Source of the DNA: Bacteroidales bacterium UBA4333
GTDB lineage: Bacteria > Bacteroidota > Bacteroidia > Bacteroidales > Paludibacteraceae
DNA length: 64,000 nt
Assembly: GCA_002394335.1 (NCBI GenBank)
Contig: DGTP01000006.1
Coordinates: forward strand, 1 to 64,000
Direction: 5' to 3'
Under the pieces are notes generated by a model that was given only the letters and a program-made list of their open reading frames with translations, was not told the DNA's origin and ran no database searches. A program made the translations under genes and the position numbers. Shown in pieces: positions 16,576 to 24,627 of this stretch; the stretch's first letter is position 1, and every line of letters starts with the position of its first letter.

Positions 16576-18039
16576 ATGTCGTCCCTAAGTCTTGTACAAC
16601 AGCAGAAATTGCAGACCAAACTGTCGCCGGCACAAATCCAGTTGATAAGGATGTTGGAATTGCCAACAGTAGATTTGCAAAAGAGAATCAACGAGGAGTT
16701 GCAGGAGAATCCTGTGCTCGAAGAAGGAGCAAATCCCAACGAGTTGGAGCAGATTCAGGATGATTCGTATGAAAACGAGGACTACGACACCGAAGACCGC
16801 TATCAGGATATTGAACAGGATTTACGCGATTACGGTGCAGCAGACGACGACTATGAGCCTATTGTATCGCACAGCAGCCAAGGCGGCGGATATGAGGATA
16901 GTGGTTCAAGAGAGATTCCGTACGGTGGTGAAAGTTTGATCGACTACCTCAAATCTCAAGTCTATCTGACCAAGATGACTAAGCCGCAGCGACACATCGC
17001 CAAGTGGGTATTGGGAAATATAGACGATGACGGCTATCTGCGCCGCACAACGGAACAGTTGGTGGACGATCTGGCCTTTCAGGAAAGCTTGATAGTCTCG
17101 GATGAAGAGATGGCAGAAATAGTAGGCCAAATTAAGGAGTTTGACCCTCCCGGAATAGCCAGTGCCGATGTGCGCGAGTGTCTGCTGACGCAACTCAAAC
17201 ACAAGGAGCAGACAGAGGCTGTAACGTTAGCGACAAAGATCCTGACTAAATATTATGGTGAGTTCACGAAGAGACATTACGAACGATTGCAGCAGTCCCT
17301 GGGTGTAAGCGAAGAGGAGTTCCGCGCAGCGGTAAACGAAATCACCCGACTTAACCAAAGCCCAACTAACGCTTTCACCTCCACTGCATTAGAGAGCAAC
17401 ACGGCCACGATTATACCTGATTTTGAGGTTTTGAACTACGATGGTAAATTGAGAGTGTCGGTAATGACCGGTGACATTCCGTCGCTGCACGTAAGCGATG
17501 ACTATAAGCAGATGATTGAACAGTTGGACAGCAAGAAGGACAAAGAGGCGGTGCGGTTTATCAAGAACAACATCACCTCAGCCACCATGTTTATCGATGC
17601 CATCCGCAAACGCAACGAAACACTGCTAAAGACCATCACAGCACTGGCAGGATTTCAGCGAGAATTCTTTATGGAAGGCGATGAGAGTCTGCTAAAGCCA
17701 CTTGTGCTACAAGACTTGGCCGATGCCACCAATATGGATCTCAGTACTATATCGCGCGCATGTAATAACAAATATGTGCAGACTGATTTTGGTATTTATC
17801 CATTGAAGTTCTTCTTCTCCGAATCCCTCAAGGACAGCGAGGGAACAGACGTTTCGACACGTGCCATCCGCCAAGCATTGCGCGAGGTGGTGGATAGCGA
17901 AGACAAGACCTCTCCGCTCGGCGATGAACAGATTGTAGAAGCACTACGTGAGCGAGGACTGATAGTAGCACGAAGAACTGTAGCCAAATACAGAGATTTG
18001 ATGGGTATCCCGGTAGCAAGAATGCGAAAAGAGGTATGA
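16576..18039 (+). CDS. rpoN: RNA polymerase sigma-54 factor
   Basis: 487 residues. Region I is Gln-rich with LVQQQKLQTKLSPAQIQLIRMLELP; an acidic region II follows (residues 55-105), then the core-binding domain. The C-terminal RpoN box reads ARRTVAKYRD, one residue off the canonical ARRTVAKYRE, and recognises the -24 element. No enhancer-binding AAA+ activator is encoded in this window. The stop overlaps the next gene by 4 bp. Confidence 0.96.
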   Translation: MSSLSLVQQQKLQTKLSPAQIQLIRMLELPTVDLQKRINEELQENPVLEEGANPNELEQIQDDSYENEDYDTEDRYQDIEQDLRDYGAADDDYEPIVSHSSQGGGYEDSGSREIPYGGESLIDYLKSQVYLTKMTKPQRHIAKWVLGNIDDDGYLRRTTEQLVDDLAFQESLIVSDEEMAEIVGQIKEFDPPGIASADVRECLLTQLKHKEQTEAVTLATKILTKYYGEFTKRHYERLQQSLGVSEEEFRAAVNEITRLNQSPTNAFTSTALESNTATIIPDFEVLNYDGKLRVSVMTGDIPSLHVSDDYKQMIEQLDSKKDKEAVRFIKNNITSATMFIDAIRKRNETLLKTITALAGFQREFFMEGDESLLKPLVLQDLADATNMDLSTISRACNNKYVQTDFGIYPLKFFFSESLKDSEGTDVSTRAIRQALREVVDSEDKTSPLGDEQIVEALRERGLIVARRTVAKYRDLMGIPVARMRKEV

Positions 18040-18683
18040 TTCAGTCCAAAGACATATTGCATGGCATAGCAACAATGCTCAGCGTGATACTCTACCCGAT
18101 GCTGATGCCCACGTACGGTATGATATGCTTCTCGACAACAATGAAAGCCATAGCTGGCGGAATGCTCCCGTGGCAAATCGCCGCTCTGTGTGTAGGAATG
18201 ACTTTTCTGTTGACGGTACTGATCCCTATCTCGGCTATCAAGATCATGATACGCCGCGGCAAGGTAAGCGACCTACATATAGCCGATGCCCGCGAACGGA
18301 CAGTGCCCTACCTATACACTCTATGCAGTTTCGGATTCTGGTGTTATTTTCTCATCGGCGTACTGCATGTGCCTGGATATGTAGGGATTACTGCTATCGG
18401 AGGTACGGTAGCATTATTCATTGTGATGCTCATCAACTTCAGATGGAAAATCTCGGCGCACCTCACCGGCATGGGAGGACTGATCGGAGGAGTGATGAGT
18501 TATTATCTGACAGGAGGCGGGGGAAATCTCGTTTTTCCCCTTGTACTGATGGTGGTAGCACTGATGCTGATGTATGCAAGGCTATACCTCAACGCCCACA
18601 CGCCGCTACAGGTAGTAGCAGGACTGCTATTGGGATTATGTTGTACTTTTATTCCTAACATGATACTAGCTTATGTGGTATAA
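18036..18683 (+). CDS. PAP2-like multispanning membrane protein
   Basis: 215 residues with about six membrane helices. The loop KISAHLTGMGG and RLYLNAHTPLQVVAGLLLG resemble the second and third PAP2 phosphatase motifs (PSGH and SRxxxxxHxxxD), but are degenerate. The family is annotated as PAP2 phosphatase-like in Bacteroidota. It could be a lipid phosphatase or an inactive relative. ATG overlaps the rpoN stop by 4 bp and the stop overlaps the next gene by 11 bp, so it is translationally embedded in the operon. Confidence 0.72.
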   Translation: MIQSKDILHGIATMLSVILYPMLMPTYGMICFSTTMKAIAGGMLPWQIAALCVGMTFLLTVLIPISAIKIMIRRGKVSDLHIADARERTVPYLYTLCSFGFWCYFLIGVLHVPGYVGITAIGGTVALFIVMLINFRWKISAHLTGMGGLIGGVMSYYLTGGGGNLVFPLVLMVVALMLMYARLYLNAHTPLQVVAGLLLGLCCTFIPNMILAYVV

Positions 18684-19665
18684 AAAACTGATAACAAGCA
18701 TACTTCTCGTTCTCGGAGCAGCGACGGGAATGGCGCAGCAGTTGAGTGAGAAATCCAAGATATCGCTTATCACCTGTTCCCCTGGCGACGAACTCTACGC
18801 CCGCTACGGACACACAGCATTGCTCGTTTATGATCCGGCACAGAATATCCAGTGGGTATTCAACTACGGATTGTTCGATTTCGAGGTGGAGGATTTCTAC
18901 CTCAAGTTTGTCAAGGGTGAGACCTTTTACGAATTGGGTGTTGAGGACTATCAGCAGTTTCTAATAGCCTATTCTTTGGAGAACAGACAGGTCTATGAGC
19001 AGGAACTTAATCTAAGTCTGGAACAACGGCAAGCGTTCCTGGATGCCCTGTTGGAGAACTACCTACCACAGAATAGGAAATACCTCTATAACTTCGTTTT
19101 CGACAACTGTGCCACGCGCCCTTTGACGCTGATCAGGAATGTACTCGGACAAGAATTCAAATCGACCTATCGCGGTTATCAAGGACTGACTTATCGGGAG
19201 TTTATAAGCCATTATTCGCGTCCCTCATCATGGGCAGACTTCGGAATCAACCTGCTGTTCGGCAAACGAGCCGACCAGCCAATGACAGAGGGAGCAAACC
19301 TCTTCTTGCCGGAGGAGGTAATGAATTATGTTGCAGGAGCAACACTATCAGACAGCAAGGAACTGGTAAGAAGCCAGTCGATTCACCCCTTTGAAATCAA
19401 AAAAGTACCATGGTATGAAACATGGTATTTCGGAGCTGTACTATTCTTGATACTAACTATCGCCATATCACGTATTGACCGCCACAGAGGCAAGTTCTCA
19501 TGGTGGTACGATGCCATCTTTGTGGTAATTTACCTGCTATTGACAGGACTGATATTCTTTCTGGTACACTACTCGATTCATCCTCTGGTGGGATACAACT
19601 GGCGATTATTAATTTTCCCAATGATACATCTATGCGCAAGACTCACCTATTTCTTTCGTGCCTGA
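18673..19665 (+). CDS. DUF4105 (Lnb N-terminal-like) membrane protein
   Basis: 330 residues. Signal peptide (cut near GMAQQ), then the DUF4105 domain with ITCSPGDELYARYGHTALLVYD and FVFDNCATRPLTLIRNVLG; the His and Cys resemble a papain-like NlpC-type active site, as proposed for Lnb-related domains. C-terminal membrane helices lie near residues 250-330. Its function in Bacteroidota is not established. It overlaps both neighbours. Confidence 0.8.
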   Translation: MWYKKLITSILLVLGAATGMAQQLSEKSKISLITCSPGDELYARYGHTALLVYDPAQNIQWVFNYGLFDFEVEDFYLKFVKGETFYELGVEDYQQFLIAYSLENRQVYEQELNLSLEQRQAFLDALLENYLPQNRKYLYNFVFDNCATRPLTLIRNVLGQEFKSTYRGYQGLTYREFISHYSRPSSWADFGINLLFGKRADQPMTEGANLFLPEEVMNYVAGATLSDSKELVRSQSIHPFEIKKVPWYETWYFGAVLFLILTIAISRIDRHRGKFSWWYDAIFVVIYLLLTGLIFFLVHYSIHPLVGYNWRLLIFPMIHLCARLTYFFRA

Positions 19666-21020
19666 TTGCTTGCATGGCTATGCCTCTGACAGCCAAAATG
19701 CCCAAACTGACGGTAGTAATACTGGCAGACGGGCTGGACGTGTATAGCGTAGAGCGAATGCGTAATGACTGGTCTGAGGGAGGACTATACACGATGGTCG
19801 AGCACGGTGCTGCAGGCCGGTGTTCATATCCTTTTGCCGTTTATGGGGGAAATGAGACAACTGCAAGTATATTCACCGGCGTACAACCTGCAGAGCATGG
19901 CTATAGCATGGATTATGTCTATCACGCATCGGACAGGTTACCACACATGACATTAGAGGACAAGCGTGCTGCTGGCATCGGCACTACGCTCAAACTCTCG
20001 CCTCGCGCCATTCAATGCCCGACTCTCACCGATCTGATGAGACTGCAGTATGGCGAATTCTGTCAGGTATATGCCATCGGTCTCAAGCCTGCCACAACGA
20101 TAATCATGGCGGGACATGGCGCTAACGGCTGCTGTTGGATTGACCCTCAACGCCACCTGTGGGTAACGTCCTCCTATTACACCAAAGGACTACCCTCGGC
20201 AGCGGATGAGATGAACACGGAAGGGACGATACAACAAACCATAAACGCCAATAAGACACGCACTCTCAACACCAACATTGCCAATGAGCAAGTTATCCAA
20301 CTGGCACTCCGGTTACAGGAGTCTGCGAGACTTGGCGAAGATTTGGTTCCGGATATGCTGCTCCTTGAACTGACGACTCTTCCAACATCAGTCAAATCCG
20401 ACCGCATCGAATCGATTGAGCACGAAGATACTTATAACCGTCTCAATGAGCAAATGGGAAAACTGATTACCACACTTCAACAGAAACTGGGAACAGCTAA
20501 TGTAGATTTTATTGTGATCGGAAGACCGGTATATGGCATCGGCATTGCTCCTCTTCAGCGGATAGGATTGGATCCCTCTCAGTTTGACTGTGACAGGATG
20601 GCAGCCTTGACTAATACTTATCTTATGGCTCTTCACGGCAATGAGCGATGGATAGAAGGAGTCTATGGACAGTCGCTGTACCTGAACCGCACACTGATCA
20701 ACCGCAAACACCTATCTCTTCAAGAGATGCAGCGCGAGGTAGCGGAATTTATCACCGAGTTTGAGGGTATCCAGTCGGCTTATACAGCAGCTGAGGTATC
20801 CAAATCGCCGCTTGCCTCATCGCTTGGCAAAAGACATATAGGCGATGTCGTCTTCACGCTTGAGGCAGGATGGCAACTGATGGAGAGAGACAAAGAGCCA
20901 TTGGATCTTGTGATTGAATCGAATCCTGTGTCGCCGGTGTATATTTACTCGCTGCATCACCAATATCTGCCAGAGCAGTTAGAGGCGACAGCATTGCTGA
21001 AATATCTATGCCATTTTTAA
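19632..21020 (+). CDS. Alkaline-phosphatase-superfamily protein, probably inactive
   Basis: 463 residues with signal peptide MRKTHLFLSCLIACMAMPLT. The first half matches PafA-like phosphatases: VVILADGLDVYSVERM (metal Asp33) and GNETTASIFTGVQPAEHG (nucleophile Thr76 or Thr77). The usual second set is missing: where a D..GH motif and a DHG motif are expected, the protein reads LLLELTTLPTSVK and FIVIGRPVYG. It may bind rather than hydrolyse. ATG 19632 is used; an in-frame start at 19500 would lie deep in the upstream gene. It ends the operon; DUF4494 follows after 39 bp. Confidence 0.72.
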   Translation: MRKTHLFLSCLIACMAMPLTAKMPKLTVVILADGLDVYSVERMRNDWSEGGLYTMVEHGAAGRCSYPFAVYGGNETTASIFTGVQPAEHGYSMDYVYHASDRLPHMTLEDKRAAGIGTTLKLSPRAIQCPTLTDLMRLQYGEFCQVYAIGLKPATTIIMAGHGANGCCWIDPQRHLWVTSSYYTKGLPSAADEMNTEGTIQQTINANKTRTLNTNIANEQVIQLALRLQESARLGEDLVPDMLLLELTTLPTSVKSDRIESIEHEDTYNRLNEQMGKLITTLQQKLGTANVDFIVIGRPVYGIGIAPLQRIGLDPSQFDCDRMAALTNTYLMALHGNERWIEGVYGQSLYLNRTLINRKHLSLQEMQREVAEFITEFEGIQSAYTAAEVSKSPLASSLGKRHIGDVVFTLEAGWQLMERDKEPLDLVIESNPVSPVYIYSLHHQYLPEQLEATALLKYLCHF

Positions 21021-21059
21021 TGTCACATTTTTAATATCAAATATAGAAACAACAGAAAT

Positions 21060-21476
21060 ATGTTATTTTACGAAATTAAAGTTCATTATCAACGCCAGAC
21101 GGGAGAAGATAATCCCGGAGCAGTCAAGGAGACCTATCTGGTAGAGGGTTTAACTTGTGCCGATGTAGAGAACAGATTGATGGAAGAAATCAAACCGCTT
21201 ATCTTCGGCGACTGCGAAGTAGTGAGTTGCAAAAAGGCTCAGTTCTACGATATGCTCACTTCTCCGGAGGCGAGCAACTGGTACAAAGCACGTGTGGAAC
21301 TAATCACCGTAGAGGATAACGGCAAAGAGACGCGCAAAGCAGTGACTATTCTGGTACAAGCGACGACGATGGAGTTCGCTTTCAAGAATCTCAAAGAGAA
21401 AATGTCGAATCTTGACTACGAAGTGATTAGTCTGCAAAAATCACCGATTTTGGAAGTGTTCCGTGCAGTAGATTGA
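21060..21476 (+). CDS. DUF4494 protein
   Basis: 138 residues, cytoplasmic, Bacteroidota-specific. MLFYEIKVHYQRQTGEDNPG and the GLTCADVENRLMEEI region are characteristic. No catalytic residues are recognisable. It lies 1 bp upstream of glsA, and genes of this family are commonly found near a PLP-homeostasis gene, as here. Confidence 0.8.
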   Translation: MLFYEIKVHYQRQTGEDNPGAVKETYLVEGLTCADVENRLMEEIKPLIFGDCEVVSCKKAQFYDMLTSPEASNWYKARVELITVEDNGKETRKAVTILVQATTMEFAFKNLKEKMSNLDYEVISLQKSPILEVFRAVD

Positions 21477-21477
21477 T

Positions 21478-22317
21478 ATGCTACAGTTTGAGATCCCTGC
21501 CATATTACGTCAGAAAGCACCTGGAGTGCGGATTCCGTCTTTTTTGGTTCGATATCTGGAGCGCATCACTCATGTAGAACAAATGAACCGCTTTCTAAGG
21601 AACCATCCTCAGGAGCGGAATTACGATTTCATTCGCTTAGTACTCAACGAGGAACTGCAATGTACCGCATCCATAGAGGGCACAGAAAACATTCCGCAGG
21701 ACAAGCGACCAGTGATCTTCGTCTCGAACCATCCTCTCGGCGGACTGGACGGCATGATTATTGCCCAGATGATACACGACACCAGAATAGCACAAGGCAA
21801 AGACACACTCCCGTTACGAGTGATTGTCAATGACTTGCTGATGTATATGGAGCCAATAGCTGACTTATGGGTACCAGTAAGCAAGATCAGCGGACAAAGC
21901 CGTGAGTATGCCAGACAGTATCAGGTAGCATGGGAGAAAGAGCAGGACATGCTCACATTTCCTGCTGGAGCATGTTCAAGAAAGCAGAAGAAAAACGGCA
22001 AGTGGGTAATAGAAGATCTGGAATGGCAGAAGAGTTTTGTGCAGAAAGCTATCCAATACAAACGGGATGTAGTACCCATCTATTTTGATGGGCATAACTC
22101 CGAGTTCTTCTACCGCCTCGCCTATTGGCGCAAGAAACTGGGCATCAAACTGAATATCGAAATGTTATACCTTGTGGACGAGATGTACGGCGCGCACGGA
22201 CAGCATTTCACAGTACATGTACTACCGCCTGTTCCATACACCACCTTTGACCAAAGCCGTACACCAAAGCAGTGGGCGGAATATATAAAAAACATCGTTT
22301 ATGGAAGAAATCATTGA
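21478..22317 (+). CDS. glsA: Acyltransferase, probable glycine-lipid O-acyltransferase GlsA
   Basis: 279 residues of the PlsC-like family. The catalytic motif is HPLGGLDG (a variant of HxxxxD), and PAGACSRK matches the later substrate-binding motif. Paired with the following GNAT-type enzyme it matches the GlsB/GlsA system of Bacteroides, which N-acylates glycine and then O-acylates the product to glycine lipid. It overlaps glsB by 17 bp. The specific substrate is inferred from the pairing; lysophosphatidate acylation is the alternative. Confidence 0.8.
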   Translation: MLQFEIPAILRQKAPGVRIPSFLVRYLERITHVEQMNRFLRNHPQERNYDFIRLVLNEELQCTASIEGTENIPQDKRPVIFVSNHPLGGLDGMIIAQMIHDTRIAQGKDTLPLRVIVNDLLMYMEPIADLWVPVSKISGQSREYARQYQVAWEKEQDMLTFPAGACSRKQKKNGKWVIEDLEWQKSFVQKAIQYKRDVVPIYFDGHNSEFFYRLAYWRKKLGIKLNIEMLYLVDEMYGAHGQHFTVHVLPPVPYTTFDQSRTPKQWAEYIKNIVYGRNH

Positions 22318-23245
22318 CCCCATTGACCGATCCTTGATTATCAACGAATTGGAGGGACATATGCTCCGCCCGTCGAACAAAGGAGGCAATCTCATATATG
22401 ATATCACCTCGCATGACGCACCGAACACGATGCGCGAGATTGGTAGACTACGCGAGATCAGTTATCGCGACGGGGGTGGTGCCACCGGAAAAGCGATGGA
22501 CATCGACGATATGGATCTGATGGCTAAACCGTACCATCAACTAATCGTCTGGGATCCCGATAATCAAGAGATCATCAGTGGCTATCGCTATCTGTTCGGG
22601 CATGAGGCTGTACTGGACAAGAACGGACAGCCGTATATCACTTCGGCGCATCTTTTCCACTACTCCGAGAAATTTATCAGAGATTATTTACCCCATACAA
22701 TAGAGTTCGGCAGGGCATTTGTGCAGCCCAAATATCAAACAAGAGAAATGGGGGTGAAGGCGCTCTTCGCGCTGGATAATGTATGGGATGGTATAGGTGC
22801 AATCATGTATAATAACCCCGACATCTATTTCATGATCGGCAAAGTAACGATCTATCCCTCCTATCCGGAAATGGCAAGAGAACTGATATACGAATACCTC
22901 AATCGCTACCATCAAGGAGAGAAAGGACTGATTGCACCCTACAAACCGCTAACTTCCAATCCCCAGCTGATAGGAGAAGAAGAGGTATTCGTAGGAAATG
23001 ATGCGCAAGAGAACTTCCATATTCTCCAGAAAGTAGTACGCGAACAAGGAACAGTTATTCCTCCTATGTTCTCTGCCTATCTCAACCTTACCAACGATCT
23101 CCGGTTCTTCGGCAACGCCCTCAACGATGAGTTGGCTAATGTCTATGAATCGGGCATCATGGTAGATTTGAGAACTGTATATAACGACAAAATTCAACGC
23201 TATATCTCCCCTTATATCGAATGGAAAGCATCGCAGAACGTATAA
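22301..23245 (+). CDS. glsB: N-acyltransferase, probable GlsB (glycine lipid synthesis)
   Basis: 314 residues, GNAT-like hemolysin/OlsB-related family. REISYRDGGGATGKAMDIDDMDLMAKPYHQLIVWD, EIISGYRY and TIEFGRAFVQPKYQ are typical of acyl-ACP-dependent N-acyltransferases. In Bacteroides the homologue (also called commendamide synthase) makes N-acyl-3-hydroxy-fatty-acyl glycine. It overlaps both neighbours, so the acyltransferases and the PLP/HAD fusion are probably one translational unit. Confidence 0.82.
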   Translation: MEEIIDPIDRSLIINELEGHMLRPSNKGGNLIYDITSHDAPNTMREIGRLREISYRDGGGATGKAMDIDDMDLMAKPYHQLIVWDPDNQEIISGYRYLFGHEAVLDKNGQPYITSAHLFHYSEKFIRDYLPHTIEFGRAFVQPKYQTREMGVKALFALDNVWDGIGAIMYNNPDIYFMIGKVTIYPSYPEMARELIYEYLNRYHQGEKGLIAPYKPLTSNPQLIGEEEVFVGNDAQENFHILQKVVREQGTVIPPMFSAYLNLTNDLRFFGNALNDELANVYESGIMVDLRTVYNDKIQRYISPYIEWKASQNV

Positions 23246-24546
23246 GTGCCATTCGCACAAATATCCCAAATGGGGTTAAACTGGTGTGTGTCAGCAAGTT
23301 TCAGCCGAAAGAAGCCATCGAAGAAGCCTATCAGGCAGGAGAACGCGATTTCGGTGAGAGCAGAGTACAGGAATTGAAACAGAAAGTGGCTTCATTACCG
23401 AATGATATACGCTGGCATTTCATCGGTCACTTACAAACCAACAAGGTACGTGATCTAATCCGACTGCATCCATACCTCATCCATTCTGTGGACTCACTGC
23501 GACTGCTACATACCATTGAAGAAGAAGCCTCAAAAGAAAGGATCGTACAAGATATTTTGCTTGAAGTGCATGTAGCTACAGAAAGCACCAAAACAGGATT
23601 CAGTCCAAAGGACTTGGCAGCGGTTATTAAAGAAGAGGGAATGCGTTTGAGCCATGTCCGCATATGCGGCGTGATGGCGATGGCTACCAACACAGACGAT
23701 GAGGCTGAGATTCGCCGATGCTTTGAGAACACTGCAACTATTGCCAGACAAATCATAACATATTTACCAGCTGGTTCAACAACAAAGCCGGAGATATCAA
23801 TGGGCATGAGTGAGGATTATCTTCTGGCTATCGAATGTGGCAGTACAATGGTCAGAATAGGATCATCTATCTTCGGTGAGAGGCGGAAAAAGAAAGCCTT
23901 TTTCTTTGATATGGACGGAGTGCTATTTGATAGTATGCCAACTCATGCAGAAGCATGGGGCGAAGTCATGCGCGCCCACGGCTGGCCATTCACCGCGTTG
24001 GACGTGTATATCAATGAAGGAAGAACCGGCAAATCGGTTATCCACGAGACAGTAGTCAAATACGCACACCGCGAGCCTACAGACGAAGAGACACAAGAGA
24101 TTTACAATCAGAAAAAAGCTGCTTTTGCGCGTCTGGGAGGAGCCAAACCGATGAAGGATGTGGATAAAGTATTGAAACTACTCCACGAACGAGGTGACGC
24201 CATCTGGGTAGTGACCGGCAGTGGACAAAAAAGTTTGCTGGATCAATTGAACGCCTCATTTCCAGGCATATTCACAAGAGAAAGGATGGTAACCGCTTTC
24301 GATGTCACCCACGGCAAGCCAGACCCTGAGCCATATCTGAAAGCATGGGAAGGAACCGGACTAAAGAAAGAGCAATGCTATGTAGTGGAGAACGCTCCGC
24401 TGGGTGTTCGCGCTGGTAAGGGAGCCGGGCTGTACACTATTGCTGTCAATACGGGCATTCTGCCGGATGAGATGCTAAGAGAAGAAGGTGCAGATCAGAT
24501 CTTCCATAATATGGAAGAATTATACAATTGGCTTTTGACAAACTGA
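23221..24546 (+). CDS. Fusion: YggS-type PLP-binding protein + HAD phosphatase
   Basis: 441 residues. Residues 1-222 form the PLP homeostasis protein (YggS/PLPBP): VCVSKFQPKEAIEEAY with PLP Lys26, FGESRVQEL, WHFIGHLQTNK, MGMSEDYLLAIECGSTMVRIGSSIFG. With no linker, residues 224-441 form a HAD-superfamily hydrolase: FFFDMDGVLFDSMPTH with nucleophile Asp230 and acid/base Asp232, VVTGSGQ (motif II), GKPDPEPY (motif III), VVENAPLGVRAGKGAG (motif IV). The cap is like beta-phosphoglucomutase or sugar phosphatases. Standalone YggS is about 225 residues, so the first part is complete. The HAD substrate is unknown; PLP or pyridoxine phosphate is an attractive guess. Confidence 0.9.
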   Translation: MESIAERISAIRTNIPNGVKLVCVSKFQPKEAIEEAYQAGERDFGESRVQELKQKVASLPNDIRWHFIGHLQTNKVRDLIRLHPYLIHSVDSLRLLHTIEEEASKERIVQDILLEVHVATESTKTGFSPKDLAAVIKEEGMRLSHVRICGVMAMATNTDDEAEIRRCFENTATIARQIITYLPAGSTTKPEISMGMSEDYLLAIECGSTMVRIGSSIFGERRKKKAFFFDMDGVLFDSMPTHAEAWGEVMRAHGWPFTALDVYINEGRTGKSVIHETVVKYAHREPTDEETQEIYNQKKAAFARLGGAKPMKDVDKVLKLLHERGDAIWVVTGSGQKSLLDQLNASFPGIFTRERMVTAFDVTHGKPDPEPYLKAWEGTGLKKEQCYVVENAPLGVRAGKGAGLYTIAVNTGILPDEMLREEGADQIFHNMEELYNWLLTN

Positions 24547-24568
24547 CAGATTGGCAGAAGCGGACGGC

Positions 24569-24585
24569 TTGGCACAGGAATTGTC
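24569..24585 (+). promoter_or_regulatory. Possible sigma-54 (-24/-12) promoter of htpG
   Basis: TTGGCACAGGAATTGTC matches the consensus YTGGCACGRNNNTTGCW at most fixed positions: the -24 GG is perfect and the -12 reads GT instead of GC. It lies 43 bp upstream of the htpG ATG, where I see no TAnnTTTG box. One candidate only, with no visible activator-binding site. Confidence 0.35.
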
Positions 24586-24627
24586 ACTATCAGTTCAGAT
24601 TATGGACAAAATTAAAACACTAATAAT

